A stretch of 64,000 nt of DNA from Opitutales bacterium. Its GTDB lineage: Bacteria > Verrucomicrobiota > Verrucomicrobiia > Opitutales > UBA953. The notes below the pieces were generated by a model. The model saw only the letters and a program-made list of their open reading frames with translations, ran no database searches and was not told where the DNA came from. Shown here piece by piece: positions 44,471-53,517 of this stretch. Each line of letters begins with the position of its first letter. Position 1 is the first letter of the stretch. The translations under genes and the position numbers were made by a program. The DNA is taken from contig JAFXKI010000003.1 of assembly GCA_017531845.1 (NCBI GenBank), forward strand, positions 1 to 64,000, read 5' to 3'.

Positions 44471-45670
44471 TTATTTTGTAGGCGGTAGCATGCGCGCACG
44501 CGCGCCCGGTTTCGGAAATTGCAACGTAACCGTCGTTCCCGCTCCCGGCGTGCTGTCAATTCCGACCTGTCCTCCATGTTCCCGCATAATGCGCATAACG
44601 ATCATCATGCCCAGTCCGTGTCCGTTATTTTTTGTTGTAAAAAACGGTTCGTAAATTTTGGAAATATCATCCCGATTGATACCGCACCCTGAATCTTTAA
44701 CGCGGAGATAAACGAATTCTTCGTCGCAGTAGAGCTCAATCGCGATAGAGCCGCCGTCCTGCATCGCCTCCATCGCATTTTTCGTCACATTAAACACCAA
44801 TTGCTTCAGTTGAGATTCGTCGCCGAGGACAACGGGAAGCTCTTTGCTCGCCTGAATCATCGAACAACGGATATTTCGGTTTTCGAGCTCCACTTTTTGA
44901 ACGCCGAGCACGTCGATAACGATTTCCACCAAATTCGTTTTTACCAAATCCGGTTTTTGCGGACGAATCGCGCCGAGAAAGTTTTTCAAAATGTCATCGA
45001 GGCGGGAAATTTCTTCCAAGCAGATTCCGACAGAGTTTTTCAACGATTTCGTGTTTTCTGCGGGAACGTCAAGTTTGGCGAGTTTTCTCCGAATCAGCTC
45101 CAGATGAATTTTCATCGAGTTGAGCGGATTTCCGATCTCATGCGCCACGCTGGCGGCGAGCGTGAAAATCGAATTTACGCGTTCGCTCTCTATCATTTCC
45201 TCAGTGGATTCCCGATCCGCCGTAATATCACGCAAAATAACGACGAAGCGTGCCGGCTCCGTGCTTTGGAGCGAAATACGACTCAGCTGCAATCTAAGCC
45301 AACGATGTTCCGGATAAAAAATTTCCGCATCGCGGGCAATATTCGGAGCCAAATTATCTTCGCCGAAAAAATCGAGCGTGCGGGCTAAGTCCGGCACCAA
45401 CTTCCACAAGATCGCGCTTCCGGTTTCGTTCCCGCGAAGCCCTACCATGCGCATTCCCGCACGGTTTGCGTATTCGATCGTTCCCGTTGAATCGATGACG
45501 AGAATACCTTCGTCGATCGTATCAAAAAGCATTTCAAAAAGTCCGCGTTCCCGCGCAAGCCTTTGCACCAGGATTGTCAGATTTGCAGAGTCCAAATCGT
45601 CAAGCCGCCCCAAAATGCGCTCTATGGAAGAAACCCGGCGTCCCGCGCCGCTACTTTTTTTTGCCGCCAT
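44471..45670 (-). CDS. PAS-domain sensor histidine kinase (NtrB-like cytosolic)
   Basis: This 399-residue kinase has no membrane helix. A PAS domain spans about residues 40-150 (LFDTIDEGILVIDSTGTIEY). The phosphoacceptor His sits in ASVAHEIGNPLNSMKIHLEL. The ATPase domain shows N-box NVTKNAMEAM, G1 VKDSGCGIN and G2 NNGHGLGMMIV. No response regulator is adjacent, so it is an orphan here. The cytosolic layout is shared by NtrB-type kinases that partner sigma-54 activators, which is of interest given the clpP promoter, but no link can be shown. Confidence 0.88.
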   Translation of the reverse strand: MAAKKSSGAGRRVSSIERILGRLDDLDSANLTILVQRLARERGLFEMLFDTIDEGILVIDSTGTIEYANRAGMRMVGLRGNETGSAILWKLVPDLARTLDFFGEDNLAPNIARDAEIFYPEHRWLRLQLSRISLQSTEPARFVVILRDITADRESTEEMIESERVNSIFTLAASVAHEIGNPLNSMKIHLELIRRKLAKLDVPAENTKSLKNSVGICLEEISRLDDILKNFLGAIRPQKPDLVKTNLVEIVIDVLGVQKVELENRNIRCSMIQASKELPVVLGDESQLKQLVFNVTKNAMEAMQDGGSIAIELYCDEEFVYLRVKDSGCGINRDDISKIYEPFFTTKNNGHGLGMMIVMRIMREHGGQVGIDSTPGAGTTVTLQFPKPGARARMLPPTK

Positions 45671-45733
45671 AACAATCTCAAAACTATGCGCGTTCCCGTC
45701 CTCTCCCGCAAGCCGAAGCTTGCTTCGGCAAAA

Positions 45734-45916
45734 GTTTAAAAGCTGAGAAGATGAAAAGTTTTGTCGGCTTTGCCGAAAGTTTTACTTTTTATAAAAATAA
45801 AAAAGAACTCTCTTCCTTGCTTCGTTTGCCAAACAACTAAACGTCCAAGCTCCTAAGCTTTCTCAGCTCTTGCCGCTCGCGAAACGAGCAAAAAAATTTC
45901 AATTTGCGGGAACGCT
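45734..45916 (+). repeat. Intergenic repeat, copy C, upstream of the CrtI-type gene
   Basis: The 45671-45972 gap (302 bases) holds no gene. It starts with an octamer and a GCCGAAGCTTGCTTCGGC palindrome. Then comes the repeat: AAAAGCTGAGAAG, the TCGGCTTTGCCGA hairpin, TTTTACTTTTTAT, AAAAATAAAAAAG, AAACAACTAAACGTCCAAGC, and the complementary CTTTCTCAGCTCTT. It ends AATTTCAATTTGCGGGAACG, as copy B does. Confidence 0.7.
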
Positions 45917-45972
45917 GATAATTTGCCATTGTTTTATGCCATTTTTATTCACTCATTTTCCTTACAGAACGC

Positions 45973-47421
45973 ATGGACGCAAAAAATCCGCTTTTCGGCA
46001 TTCAAAAATCTTACGACGCCATCGTCATCGGCAGCGGGCTCGCCGGGCTCACCGGCGCAAACTATCTCGCCAAGGCGGGACATTCCGTTTTGCTCTTGGA
46101 ACACCACTACCAGCTCGGCGGACTCGCGACGTATTTTAAGCGTCCGGGCGGACACATTTTTGACATCTCCCTGCACGGTTTCCCGCACGGCATGATTAAG
46201 TCCTGCCGCAAATATTGGAGCAAGGAAATTGCGGATTCGATTCGCCAGCTCAAAGACATCCGCTTCATCAATCCGGAATTTAATATTCAAACGACATTCG
46301 ACCGCGAAGATTTCACGCGCATTCTCATCGAAAAATTTAACGTTCCCGCCGAGCGCGTTCACGGATTTTTCGAGCATCTCGCGCAGATGAATTATTACGA
46401 CAACGATAAACGCACAACGCGGGAACTCTTCGAAGAATTTTTCCCCGGACACACCGACGTTTGGCGCCTGTTGCTTGAGCCGATCGCCTACGCGAACGGT
46501 TCCACGCTCAACGAACCCGCGATTACCTACGGAATTGTTTTTTCCAACTTCATGAGCCGCGGCGTTTACATTTTCCAAGGCGGAACCGATTTGCTCATTC
46601 AAAAAATGACGGAAGAGCTCAAGAAAAACGGTGTCGACATCCGCCGCAACTGCCTTGCGGAAAAGATTCTGACCGAAACCGGCACCGACGGCGTTCCCGC
46701 AGTGCGCGGCGTGCGCGTCCGCGATATGCGCTTCGGCGAAACGGTCGAAATCGCCTGCAAATCCGTGCTTTCCAACGCGAATATCCGCAATACCGTGGAA
46801 GAAATGCTTGAGCCGGGAACCGTTCCCGCCGATTTTCTCGCGGAATCCGAAGCCGTGCGCGTCAACACCTCTTCCTGCCAGGTTTACATGGGCATTCGCG
46901 AAGGCGAAACGATCCCGCATATCGGCGATCTCGTTTTCACCTCGGAAGCGCCGAAATTCGACAGCGACGACCTCGTCGATTTGCACACGAGCTCCCGCAC
47001 TTACTCGGTTTACTATCCGGACACGCGCCCGCAACGCAAAATCCCGCATTACGCGATTGTAACGTCGATTAATCAGCGTTTTTCGAACTGGGAAAATCTT
47101 TCCGACGAAGCCTACGAAGCGGAGAAAAAACGTATCATCGAAGAATCGTTTGCCGGGCTTGAAAAATACATTCCGGACATCCGCGCCAAGGTCGATTGGG
47201 TGGAAGCCGCGACGCCGCGCACCGTCAAACGCTACGTGCGCCACCGCGACGGCACCTCGTTCGGCACGAAATTCGAGGGTTTGAAGATTTCGATGGAATT
47301 GCCGGAAAAAGTGCGCGGGCTTTACCACGCGGGATCGGTCGGCATCATCATGTCGGGCTGGCTCGGCACGATCAATTACGGCGTCATCACCGCAAACAAA
47401 ATGGCGCTCGCGATGAAGTAA
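45973..47421 (+). CDS. FAD-dependent oxidoreductase of the CrtI/phytoene-desaturase type
   Basis: This protein of 482 residues has an N-terminal FAD-binding fold ([20 protein letters not shown], then [16 protein letters not shown]). A central substrate domain includes [20 protein letters not shown]. The end ([20 protein letters not shown]) returns to the flavin site. The layout is that of carotenoid desaturases/isomerases and RetSat-like saturases. No crtB or hopanoid gene is nearby, so the substrate cannot be set. It is a monocistronic gene preceded by repeat copy C and ended by the hairpin at 47444. Confidence 0.8.
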   Translation: MDAKNPLFGIQKSYDAIVIGSGLAGLTGANYLAKAGHSVLLLEHHYQLGGLATYFKRPGGHIFDISLHGFPHGMIKSCRKYWSKEIADSIRQLKDIRFINPEFNIQTTFDREDFTRILIEKFNVPAERVHGFFEHLAQMNYYDNDKRTTRELFEEFFPGHTDVWRLLLEPIAYANGSTLNEPAITYGIVFSNFMSRGVYIFQGGTDLLIQKMTEELKKNGVDIRRNCLAEKILTETGTDGVPAVRGVRVRDMRFGETVEIACKSVLSNANIRNTVEEMLEPGTVPADFLAESEAVRVNTSSCQVYMGIREGETIPHIGDLVFTSEAPKFDSDDLVDLHTSSRTYSVYYPDTRPQRKIPHYAIVTSINQRFSNWENLSDEAYEAEKKRIIEESFAGLEKYIPDIRAKVDWVEAATPRTVKRYVRHRDGTSFGTKFEGLKISMELPEKVRGLYHAGSVGIIMSGWLGTINYGVITANKMALAMK

Positions 47422-47443
47422 TTTTAATAGATGATTTTTCTTG

Positions 47444-47475
47444 AGGCGGCGAAGATTGTCCTGTCTTCGCCGCCT
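47444..47475. terminator. Bidirectional hairpin between CrtI-type gene and tsaD
   Basis: Arms AGGCGGCGAAGA and TCTTCGCCGCCT are perfect complements with an eight-base loop, between two convergent genes. Confidence 0.85.
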
Positions 47476-47500
47476 GCTTTTGCCGTTTTACAGAGAGTTT

Positions 47501-48544
47501 TTACGCTTTATCAATTGTAAGAGAAGGCTCAAACGTTACCGGCAATTCCGGCTCCGGAGAAGGCAAGCAGGAATCAAACCAGGCAGCAAAGGCGATCATC
47601 GCGGCGTTGTCTCCGGTGTGCTTCGGGTGCGCCGTCAAAAGCGGAATTTTGTGTTTGGCGGCGATTTTTGCAAAAGCCGCACGCAAGGCTTTGTTGTTGG
47701 AAACGCCGCCTGAAAGTCCGATGCTTGCGAAGGTGCGTTCTCGAAGTGCGGCTTCGACCTTGCCCGCGAGTTGAGCGATGATCGCGTCCTGATAGTCCGC
47801 ACAGATTTCCGGAAGAGAAGCTTCAAGCTCCTCGTCCGACATTTTTTCAAGGCGATAGCGCAGGCTTGTTTTAAGTCCGGAAAAACTGAAGCGCTCTCCC
47901 TTTTTCAAATTTTCTCCCCGCGGGAACGTGAATTTTCCGCGTTCCCGCGCAAGATTTGCCTGCTTTTCGATAAGCGCACCGCCCGGATACGGCATACCGA
48001 GCAATTTTGCACCTTTATCAAATGCTTCGCCGGCGGCATCGTCCACGGTTTGTGCCAAAATTTCAACCCGACGACTTTCTTCAACGGAAACTAAAAGCGT
48101 GTTCCCGCCGGAAACGACGAGCCCCAAATGCGGAAAATATTTTTTGACTTCGTGCGGGAACGTTGACGGATTTTTTTCATGCTCCGGAATAAACGGTGAG
48201 AAAAGGTGTCCGCGCAGATGATTTACCGCAAGAAGCGGCTTTTCCCAAACTTGCGCGACCGTCCGTGCATAAGCGATTCCGAGGGCAAGGCACCCCGCTA
48301 ACCCGGGACCGCGCGTAACCGCAACCGCATCCGTCTCTTCAGAATTTATCTCACAGGCAAGACGCGCCAACAACTCCGGGAAATTAGCAAGATGTTCCCG
48401 CGAGGCAAGATCGGGAACGACGCCTCCGAATTGCCCGTGCAAAGCGACCTGCGTGTTCACAAGTTCCGCGACAATGCCTTTATCGGAATCAAAAACGGCA
48501 AGCGCGGATTCGTCGCACGAACTCTCTATCGCAAAAATTTTCAC
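47501..48544 (-). CDS. tsaD: tRNA N6-adenosine threonylcarbamoyltransferase
   Basis: This enzyme makes t6A37 on ANN-decoding tRNAs with TsaB, TsaC and TsaE. The ASKHA fold shows MKIFAIESSCDESALAVF at the start, the metal site HLRGHLFSP (two His), and VVSGGNTLLVSVEES. The third metal ligand area and GGVSNNKALRAAF are in place. Length (347) is standard. Its ATG overlaps the stop of the helicase gene as ATGA, so the two are co-translated. The other t6A genes are not in the window. Confidence 0.95.
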   Translation of the reverse strand: MKIFAIESSCDESALAVFDSDKGIVAELVNTQVALHGQFGGVVPDLASREHLANFPELLARLACEINSEETDAVAVTRGPGLAGCLALGIAYARTVAQVWEKPLLAVNHLRGHLFSPFIPEHEKNPSTFPHEVKKYFPHLGLVVSGGNTLLVSVEESRRVEILAQTVDDAAGEAFDKGAKLLGMPYPGGALIEKQANLARERGKFTFPRGENLKKGERFSFSGLKTSLRYRLEKMSDEELEASLPEICADYQDAIIAQLAGKVEAALRERTFASIGLSGGVSNNKALRAAFAKIAAKHKIPLLTAHPKHTGDNAAMIAFAAWFDSCLPSPEPELPVTFEPSLTIDKA

Positions 48545-49728
48545 CGGTTCCGACGACGCGGGCGCGCCGCTCCTACGCCGTTCCCGGGCATAAGCATCAA
48601 AGGTTCCGTGCGATAATTGAAACCTTCCAGCTTTTTGCGCTCGATTGTTTTTCCGATAAGTCGCTCTATCGCCTGAAGCTGAAGCAGTTCGTCCGGCGAA
48701 AACAGCGTGAACGCCTCCCCTTCGTCGCCCGCGCGGCCTGTGCGCCCGATGCGGTGCACATAATCTTCCGGATGCTCGGGAACGTTATAATTGATAACGT
48801 GGGAAACACCGGAAATATCGAGCCCTCGCGAAGCAATATCCGTGGCGACAAGCACGCTGAATTTTCCGTTTTTGAATCCGGCAAGTGCCTCCGTACGTTC
48901 CCGTTGAGTGCGGTCCGCGTGCATCGTCGCAACCGCGATTCGGTTGGACTCAAGCCACTCCGTAATACGGTCGGCATCGCGTTTCGTTCGTGTGAAAACA
49001 ATAACACTCTTGTAATGAGTGCGTTCAAGAAGCGCGAGGAGTAAATCGTATTTTTGGTATCCGGCAACCGGATACAAAGCGTGAGAGATCGTGTCGGCGG
49101 TAATCGCTCCCGTACGAACGTCAATTTCTTCCGGTTCACGCAAAGCCCAATCGGCAATTTCCCGAATGGTTTTATTGACCGTTGCCGAAAAAAGAAGCGT
49201 TTGGCGTTCTTTCGGACACATGCGGATAATGGAGGAAACATCTTCGATGAAGCCCATATCAAGCATACGATCCACTTCGTCCAAGACCAAAACTTCAATA
49301 CCGGAAAGATCGACGAAACGCTGTTTCCAAAGGTCAATCAGGCGCCCGGGTGTCGCGACGACGATTTCCGCTCCGTCCTGCAAGGTTTTTAACTGCTGAT
49401 CGTAGCGTACGCCGCCGTAAAGTAGCGCCACTTTTCCGGACCAATTTTCGGCGAAAATGCGGAACGCCTCGTCGACCTGCATTGCGAGTTCCCGTGTAGG
49501 AACAAGCACAAGGCAACGTGGCTTCCCTCGGGCTTCTCCTATCCGGGCGAGCGTCGGTAAGGCGTAGGCGGCGGTTTTCCCCGTTCCCGTCTGCGCGGCG
49601 CCGATAATATCTTTCCCCGACAACGCAACGGGAATCGCCTTTTCCTGAATCGGAGTCGGGGCTTTATACCCGATTTTTTCTATTACCGAGAGTATATTTC
49701 CGGGTAGTCCTAAATCTGCAAAACTCAT
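48541..49728 (-). CDS. DEAD-box RNA helicase (RhlE-like) with DEVD in motif II
   Basis: This RNA helicase of 395 residues has all conserved motifs: Q motif PTPIQEKAIPVALSG, Walker A AAQTGTGKTAAY, motif Ib ATPGRL, motif III LLFSATVN, motif V ATDIASRGLDI and motif VI HRIGRTGRAG. Motif II reads DEVD (VLDEVDRMLDMGF) rather than DEAD. The Ala-to-Val change still fits ATP hydrolysis, since both Asp and the Glu remain. A short basic tail ends the chain. Its place before tsaD suggests a link to RNA handling, which is inference. Confidence 0.92.
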   Translation of the reverse strand: MSFADLGLPGNILSVIEKIGYKAPTPIQEKAIPVALSGKDIIGAAQTGTGKTAAYALPTLARIGEARGKPRCLVLVPTRELAMQVDEAFRIFAENWSGKVALLYGGVRYDQQLKTLQDGAEIVVATPGRLIDLWKQRFVDLSGIEVLVLDEVDRMLDMGFIEDVSSIIRMCPKERQTLLFSATVNKTIREIADWALREPEEIDVRTGAITADTISHALYPVAGYQKYDLLLALLERTHYKSVIVFTRTKRDADRITEWLESNRIAVATMHADRTQRERTEALAGFKNGKFSVLVATDIASRGLDISGVSHVINYNVPEHPEDYVHRIGRTGRAGDEGEAFTLFSPDELLQLQAIERLIGKTIERKKLEGFNYRTEPLMLMPGNGVGAARPRRRNR

Positions 49729-49765
49729 GGATTTTTATGAAACGCGTTCCCGCAAGAGCGGGACA

Positions 49766-51181
49766 TTATCGGGCTCTGTAATATCCCGTTTTATCGTAAA
49801 TTGCCCAGAAATCAAAGGGATTTTCGAGAACCGGAAGTTCAACAAAGCGTCTGCCCTGAGCGTCTGTCTGTTCCGGCATAGGAGGCGTCGGCATCATCAT
49901 TCCGTTGTTTGGCTCTTTAGGCGGGTTTTCCAGAGAAATCACCCCGGTTTCCTCAATGCGCTCCGCAATATGATCCACCCACTTCAGCTCAACGGCTCGC
50001 TCTCCGTTTTCCTGCCAATCCCCGTCCGAATTATGCGCATACATTTGTCGGGTAAATTCTTCGAGCGTAAGCCCCATCTTTTTGGCAACAGGCTCACCGA
50101 AGCGCTTATACCAAAGTTCTCCCATTGCAACGCCCTCCCGAAGCATTGTAAGATTGCCCTGCACTCCGGTGGAAATTTGGTGGTGCAAGATACGCGAATT
50201 TGCGTAACAGAAAGAGCGTTCCGCAGTCGTTGTAATCACGGCTGCCATGGATGCGGCAAAACTTTTGACGACAACGTACACCGGTGCCGTGCAGCTCTGC
50301 ATCGCTTTTTGAATCTGATAGCCGGCGGCGACGCTTCCGCCCGGAGAGCTGTCAATTACGATAAAAATCGGATACTCCGAATTTTGATTGTTAAAGAAAT
50401 AAAGCTGCTCGCAAACCGTTTTGGCAGAGTCCTCCGTGATGGGACCGTTTAGCGGAACCCGGCGATCCGAAATATAGAGCGTGCCATCCACAAAAGGTTC
50501 TTTGAGATACTTAGGAGAAACGGCTGCTTTCGGTGCCAGGCGGGAAAGTTTTTCCTGCTTTTCCGCCATCGACATCACGTATTGCGTCCTCATGTTTTCG
50601 CCGTTCATTTCCAGCTGTTGTTCGCGCAGTGCCATTTCGAGCAAGCTAAGTTCTTTTTGCTTCGCGCGAAACGTTGCCGCCGAGCGGGAATTTTCCAAGG
50701 CGATGCGACGTTCTATTTCCGTGCGTTCATCTTCGAGACCGGCAATCTCTTCGGCAATTTTTGCAGAACGCTCCGCCCGCTCCGCATCCAAAACCATTTT
50801 CTCGAGCTTCATCGCCTGCATCGCCCTCTCGTTTTCCGAAGAAGCGAGCGCGAGGCGAGATTCTATCAGAGATTTTTCAAGGTGGATTTTGTTTGTTTCT
50901 TCAGAAAGTTTTTTTAGCTCCTTCTCTATTTCCTCTTTGGAAAGCATTTTCGGAGCGTTGGCGGGAACGACTTCAATCTCCTCGTCAACAACAACGAGCG
51001 TATCTGTTGCGGAAGTTTCCGAAACCTGCTGCAACTCGACTTCCTCTCCGGCGTGAACGCCGTCGCCCGCTTTGGCGGGAACGTCTGCCGTCGCAACCGG
51101 CGTTCCTGCGGCACAGCCGGCAAACATCAATGCCGCGAGCGACAAAGCGGAGCGAGTAAGGTATTTTTTTTCAAACAACAT
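49766..51181 (-). CDS. Exported lipoprotein with coiled coil and ClpP-like protease domain (copy 1)
   Basis: I use the ATG at 51181 (after GGAAAACGAC, and inside a longer frame to 51223). It begins MLFEKKYLTRSALSLAALMF, with a lipobox FAGC. Residues about 85-215 are a long charged coiled coil (RALQ-type heptads: EIEKELKKLSEETNKIHLEK). The C-terminal 250 residues align with ClpP: IVIDSSPGGSVAAGYQIQKA, Ser311 in KSFAASMAAVI, His334 in RILHHQIS and Asp in SDGDW. So the fold and triad of ClpP are present outside the cytoplasm with a stalk. No Clp ATPase can be there, so substrate delivery must differ. Paralogue of the gene 45 bases upstream. Confidence 0.8.
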   Translation of the reverse strand: MLFEKKYLTRSALSLAALMFAGCAAGTPVATADVPAKAGDGVHAGEEVELQQVSETSATDTLVVVDEEIEVVPANAPKMLSKEEIEKELKKLSEETNKIHLEKSLIESRLALASSENERAMQAMKLEKMVLDAERAERSAKIAEEIAGLEDERTEIERRIALENSRSAATFRAKQKELSLLEMALREQQLEMNGENMRTQYVMSMAEKQEKLSRLAPKAAVSPKYLKEPFVDGTLYISDRRVPLNGPITEDSAKTVCEQLYFFNNQNSEYPIFIVIDSSPGGSVAAGYQIQKAMQSCTAPVYVVVKSFAASMAAVITTTAERSFCYANSRILHHQISTGVQGNLTMLREGVAMGELWYKRFGEPVAKKMGLTLEEFTRQMYAHNSDGDWQENGERAVELKWVDHIAERIEETGVISLENPPKEPNNGMMMPTPPMPEQTDAQGRRFVELPVLENPFDFWAIYDKTGYYRAR

Positions 51182-51226
51182 TGTCGTTTTCCTTCTAAAT
51201 AAAATTTTAAAATTAAAGGGCAAAAA

Positions 51227-52627
51227 TTAACGGGCGGCAGTACGATAGAGATTGTTCGGATCGTAAATCATCCATACATCGCCCGCCGGGAGGGTCGGCA
51301 AGTCAAAATACGGACGCCCCTGTTCGTCAATTTTTTGCTGGCGAATAATCAGCGTTTGCATTTTGGGGCGTTTTGCCTCGGACTCCTTGCGCACGAAAGC
51401 GGTTTCGTCAATGGTATCGACGATATCCGTGATCCAGTTCCATTTTTTTGCGCCGTCGCCGAACTCTGTCCAATCGCCCTGGGAATTGTGTTTATACATT
51501 TCGGCGACGTATTCTTCGTAAGTCAGACCCATTTTAGCGGCAAGCTTGTCGTTGATATTACGCGTCCATTCCACCACCAAATCCAACTGTTCTGCCATTT
51601 GGCGAAGATTTCCCTGCGTTCCCGAGGAAGGCTGGTGTTGCATGATCACCGTGTCTTTGTAGCAGAAGGAGCGTTCTGCCGCCGTGGCAATCATCGCCGC
51701 CATGGATGCGGCATAACTTTTGACCACAACATAGACGGGAGCCTTGCTGCTTTCCATGGCTTTGATAATTTGGTAACCGGCGGAAACGCTTCCTCCCGGA
51801 GAGCTGTCAATCACGATGAAAATCGGATATTCCGTGTTCTGATTGTTGTAAAAATAAATGCGTTCCGTGACATAGTTTGCAAGCTCGGGCATAATTACAT
51901 CATTAAGCTCGATGCGGCGATCGGAAATGTAGAGTTTTCCGTCCGACAGCGGATCCTTAAGGTAATTTTCCGGAGCAAACGCGGCGGCGGGAGCGACGGT
52001 GCGAAGTTTTTCCGCCATTTGCACCTGTGCGATTTCACGATTGCGATGCGCGAGCGTCAAATCCTGCTTGGCTCGCTCGATTTTAAAATCGAGATCTGCC
52101 GCGCGCAGTGCGTTCCCGCGTTCCAAAATTGCCAAATCATCGCGTGCCTTTTCCAGAGAAAGCGCAGCGTCGAGTTTACGTTTTTCCGCTTCAATATCGG
52201 CAAATTTCGCGTTATTGCGAGCCACGCGCAACGCCGTTTCCGCCTCCATGCGGGCGCGCTCCGCTGCACGCGGTGCAAGTTGCTCCGAGAGTCGGGCTCG
52301 TGCGAGTGCCATTTCTGCATCAATACGAGCCTTTCTTGCAGAAAGCAGGCGAACTTCCATTTGCTTGCGCTGCTCCGGGGTCAATTCCGGAACCGGAGGA
52401 GGAACGGGAACCGGTTCTGCCATCTGCGCAGGTGCTACAGATTCTTTTACACCTTCGACGGGAACGCTTTTCGCCTCTGTGCTTCCGGCAATTTCCGCTT
52501 CTTCAACAACAACCACGGAGACTTTTTCCTTATCAGGATTCTCAGATTCGGCTATCGCTTGTCCGAACGCAAACGGAGCCAACGCCAACGCCGAGACGGC
52601 ACTCAGAAAAAACTTAAATGAGTTCAT
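51227..52627 (-). CDS. Exported protein with coiled coil and ClpP-like protease domain (copy 2)
   Basis: This 466-residue protein has a signal peptide (MNSFKFFLSAVSALALAPFA, cleaved near FGQA) with no lipobox. A Pro/Val/Glu-rich linker is followed by a coiled coil at about residues 80-215 (KARIDAEMALARARLSEQLA). The ClpP-like domain matches copy 1 closely: IVIDSSPGGSVSAGYQIIKA, Ser308 in KSYAASMAAMI, His331 in VIMQHQPS and Asp in SQGDW. The C-terminus shares a final YDPNNLYRTAAR, like YDKTGYYRAR of copy 1. The two lie in tandem with one lipidated and one apparently soluble form, suggesting hetero-oligomers in the periplasm. ClpP assigned by motif alignment, not by search. Confidence 0.8.
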   Translation of the reverse strand: MNSFKFFLSAVSALALAPFAFGQAIAESENPDKEKVSVVVVEEAEIAGSTEAKSVPVEGVKESVAPAQMAEPVPVPPPVPELTPEQRKQMEVRLLSARKARIDAEMALARARLSEQLAPRAAERARMEAETALRVARNNAKFADIEAEKRKLDAALSLEKARDDLAILERGNALRAADLDFKIERAKQDLTLAHRNREIAQVQMAEKLRTVAPAAAFAPENYLKDPLSDGKLYISDRRIELNDVIMPELANYVTERIYFYNNQNTEYPIFIVIDSSPGGSVSAGYQIIKAMESSKAPVYVVVKSYAASMAAMIATAAERSFCYKDTVIMQHQPSSGTQGNLRQMAEQLDLVVEWTRNINDKLAAKMGLTYEEYVAEMYKHNSQGDWTEFGDGAKKWNWITDIVDTIDETAFVRKESEAKRPKMQTLIIRQQKIDEQGRPYFDLPTLPAGDVWMIYDPNNLYRTAAR

Positions 52628-52836
52628 ATTCTACAGGGTAATTATTTTCGTAGAATACGCTTTAGCAAAAAAATTTACGACAGAAAAAAGTAAAGCGCAT
52701 GAAAAACAAAAGAAATTAAAAAGACATTTTACAAGTTCGCGCTTGTATGTAATCCTGAAGCACAGATTTCTCCCGATTTCTCTCACCCCTCAAAAAAACT
52801 TTGCCTTCCCGGCAACCCCCTCTAAGTCCTCCGCGT

Positions 52837-53517
52837 ATGAAAAAGAGCAAACTGACACCCGGCGTAATTTTCGATTGGGACGGTGTCGTCGTAGACTCCT
52901 CCGGCGCACATCGCCGCAGTTGGGAAGTTCTCGCGGAGAAACGAAATCTTCTCCTTCCGGAAAATTATTTTAAGCTCGGCTTCGGAAAATGTAACGAGGA
53001 AATCATTCCGAGAATTTTACGATGGAGCCACCTTCCCGAGGAAATAAAAGAAATCTCCGATGCCAAAGAAGAAATTTTCAGAAAAATTATTTCCGAAGAA
53101 GGCATCGACCCGCTTCCCGGCGTGCGTCGGCTTTTGGAAGATTTAAAACTTCGAAAAATCCCCTGCGCCATCGCTTCGGCTTCATGTCGCAAGAATATTG
53201 ATCTTGCCCTTGAAATCACGGATTTAAAAACTTACTTTTCCGGAATTATCTCCGAAGAATGCACTCTCGCCCGCAAACCGATGCCCGATGTTTTTCTCCA
53301 GGCTTCCGTTAAACTTGAGCGTAGCCCTTCGGAAATTGTTATCTTTGAAGATTCTTTGGCGGGAATCGAAGCTGGGATCACCGGCGGTTTTAAAGTTGTG
53401 GCGGTTGCGACGACTAATCCCGCGGATTTGTTGCGACGCACCCGCGCGCATTGCGTTGTTGATTCCCTGACGAAAGTCAGCGTCGGGCTCATAGACGTGC
53501 TCTTGCGGGAACGTTAA
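52837..53517 (+). CDS. HAD-superfamily phosphatase (beta-phosphoglucomutase-like)
   Basis: This 226-residue protein shows HAD motif I GVIFDWDGVVVDSSGAHR (first Asp the nucleophile), motif II IASASCRKNIDLA, and motifs III-IV KPMPDVFLQA then IVIFEDSLAGIEAGITGGF. A helical cap follows motif I. The subgroup resembles beta-phosphoglucomutase and small sugar-phosphate phosphatases. Substrate unknown. The frame is open to 52801. I use the ATG at 52837 with MKKSKLTPGV. Its last four bases overlap the EamA gene tail. Confidence 0.85.
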   Translation: MKKSKLTPGVIFDWDGVVVDSSGAHRRSWEVLAEKRNLLLPENYFKLGFGKCNEEIIPRILRWSHLPEEIKEISDAKEEIFRKIISEEGIDPLPGVRRLLEDLKLRKIPCAIASASCRKNIDLALEITDLKTYFSGIISEECTLARKPMPDVFLQASVKLERSPSEIVIFEDSLAGIEAGITGGFKVVAVATTNPADLLRRTRAHCVVDSLTKVSVGLIDVLLRER

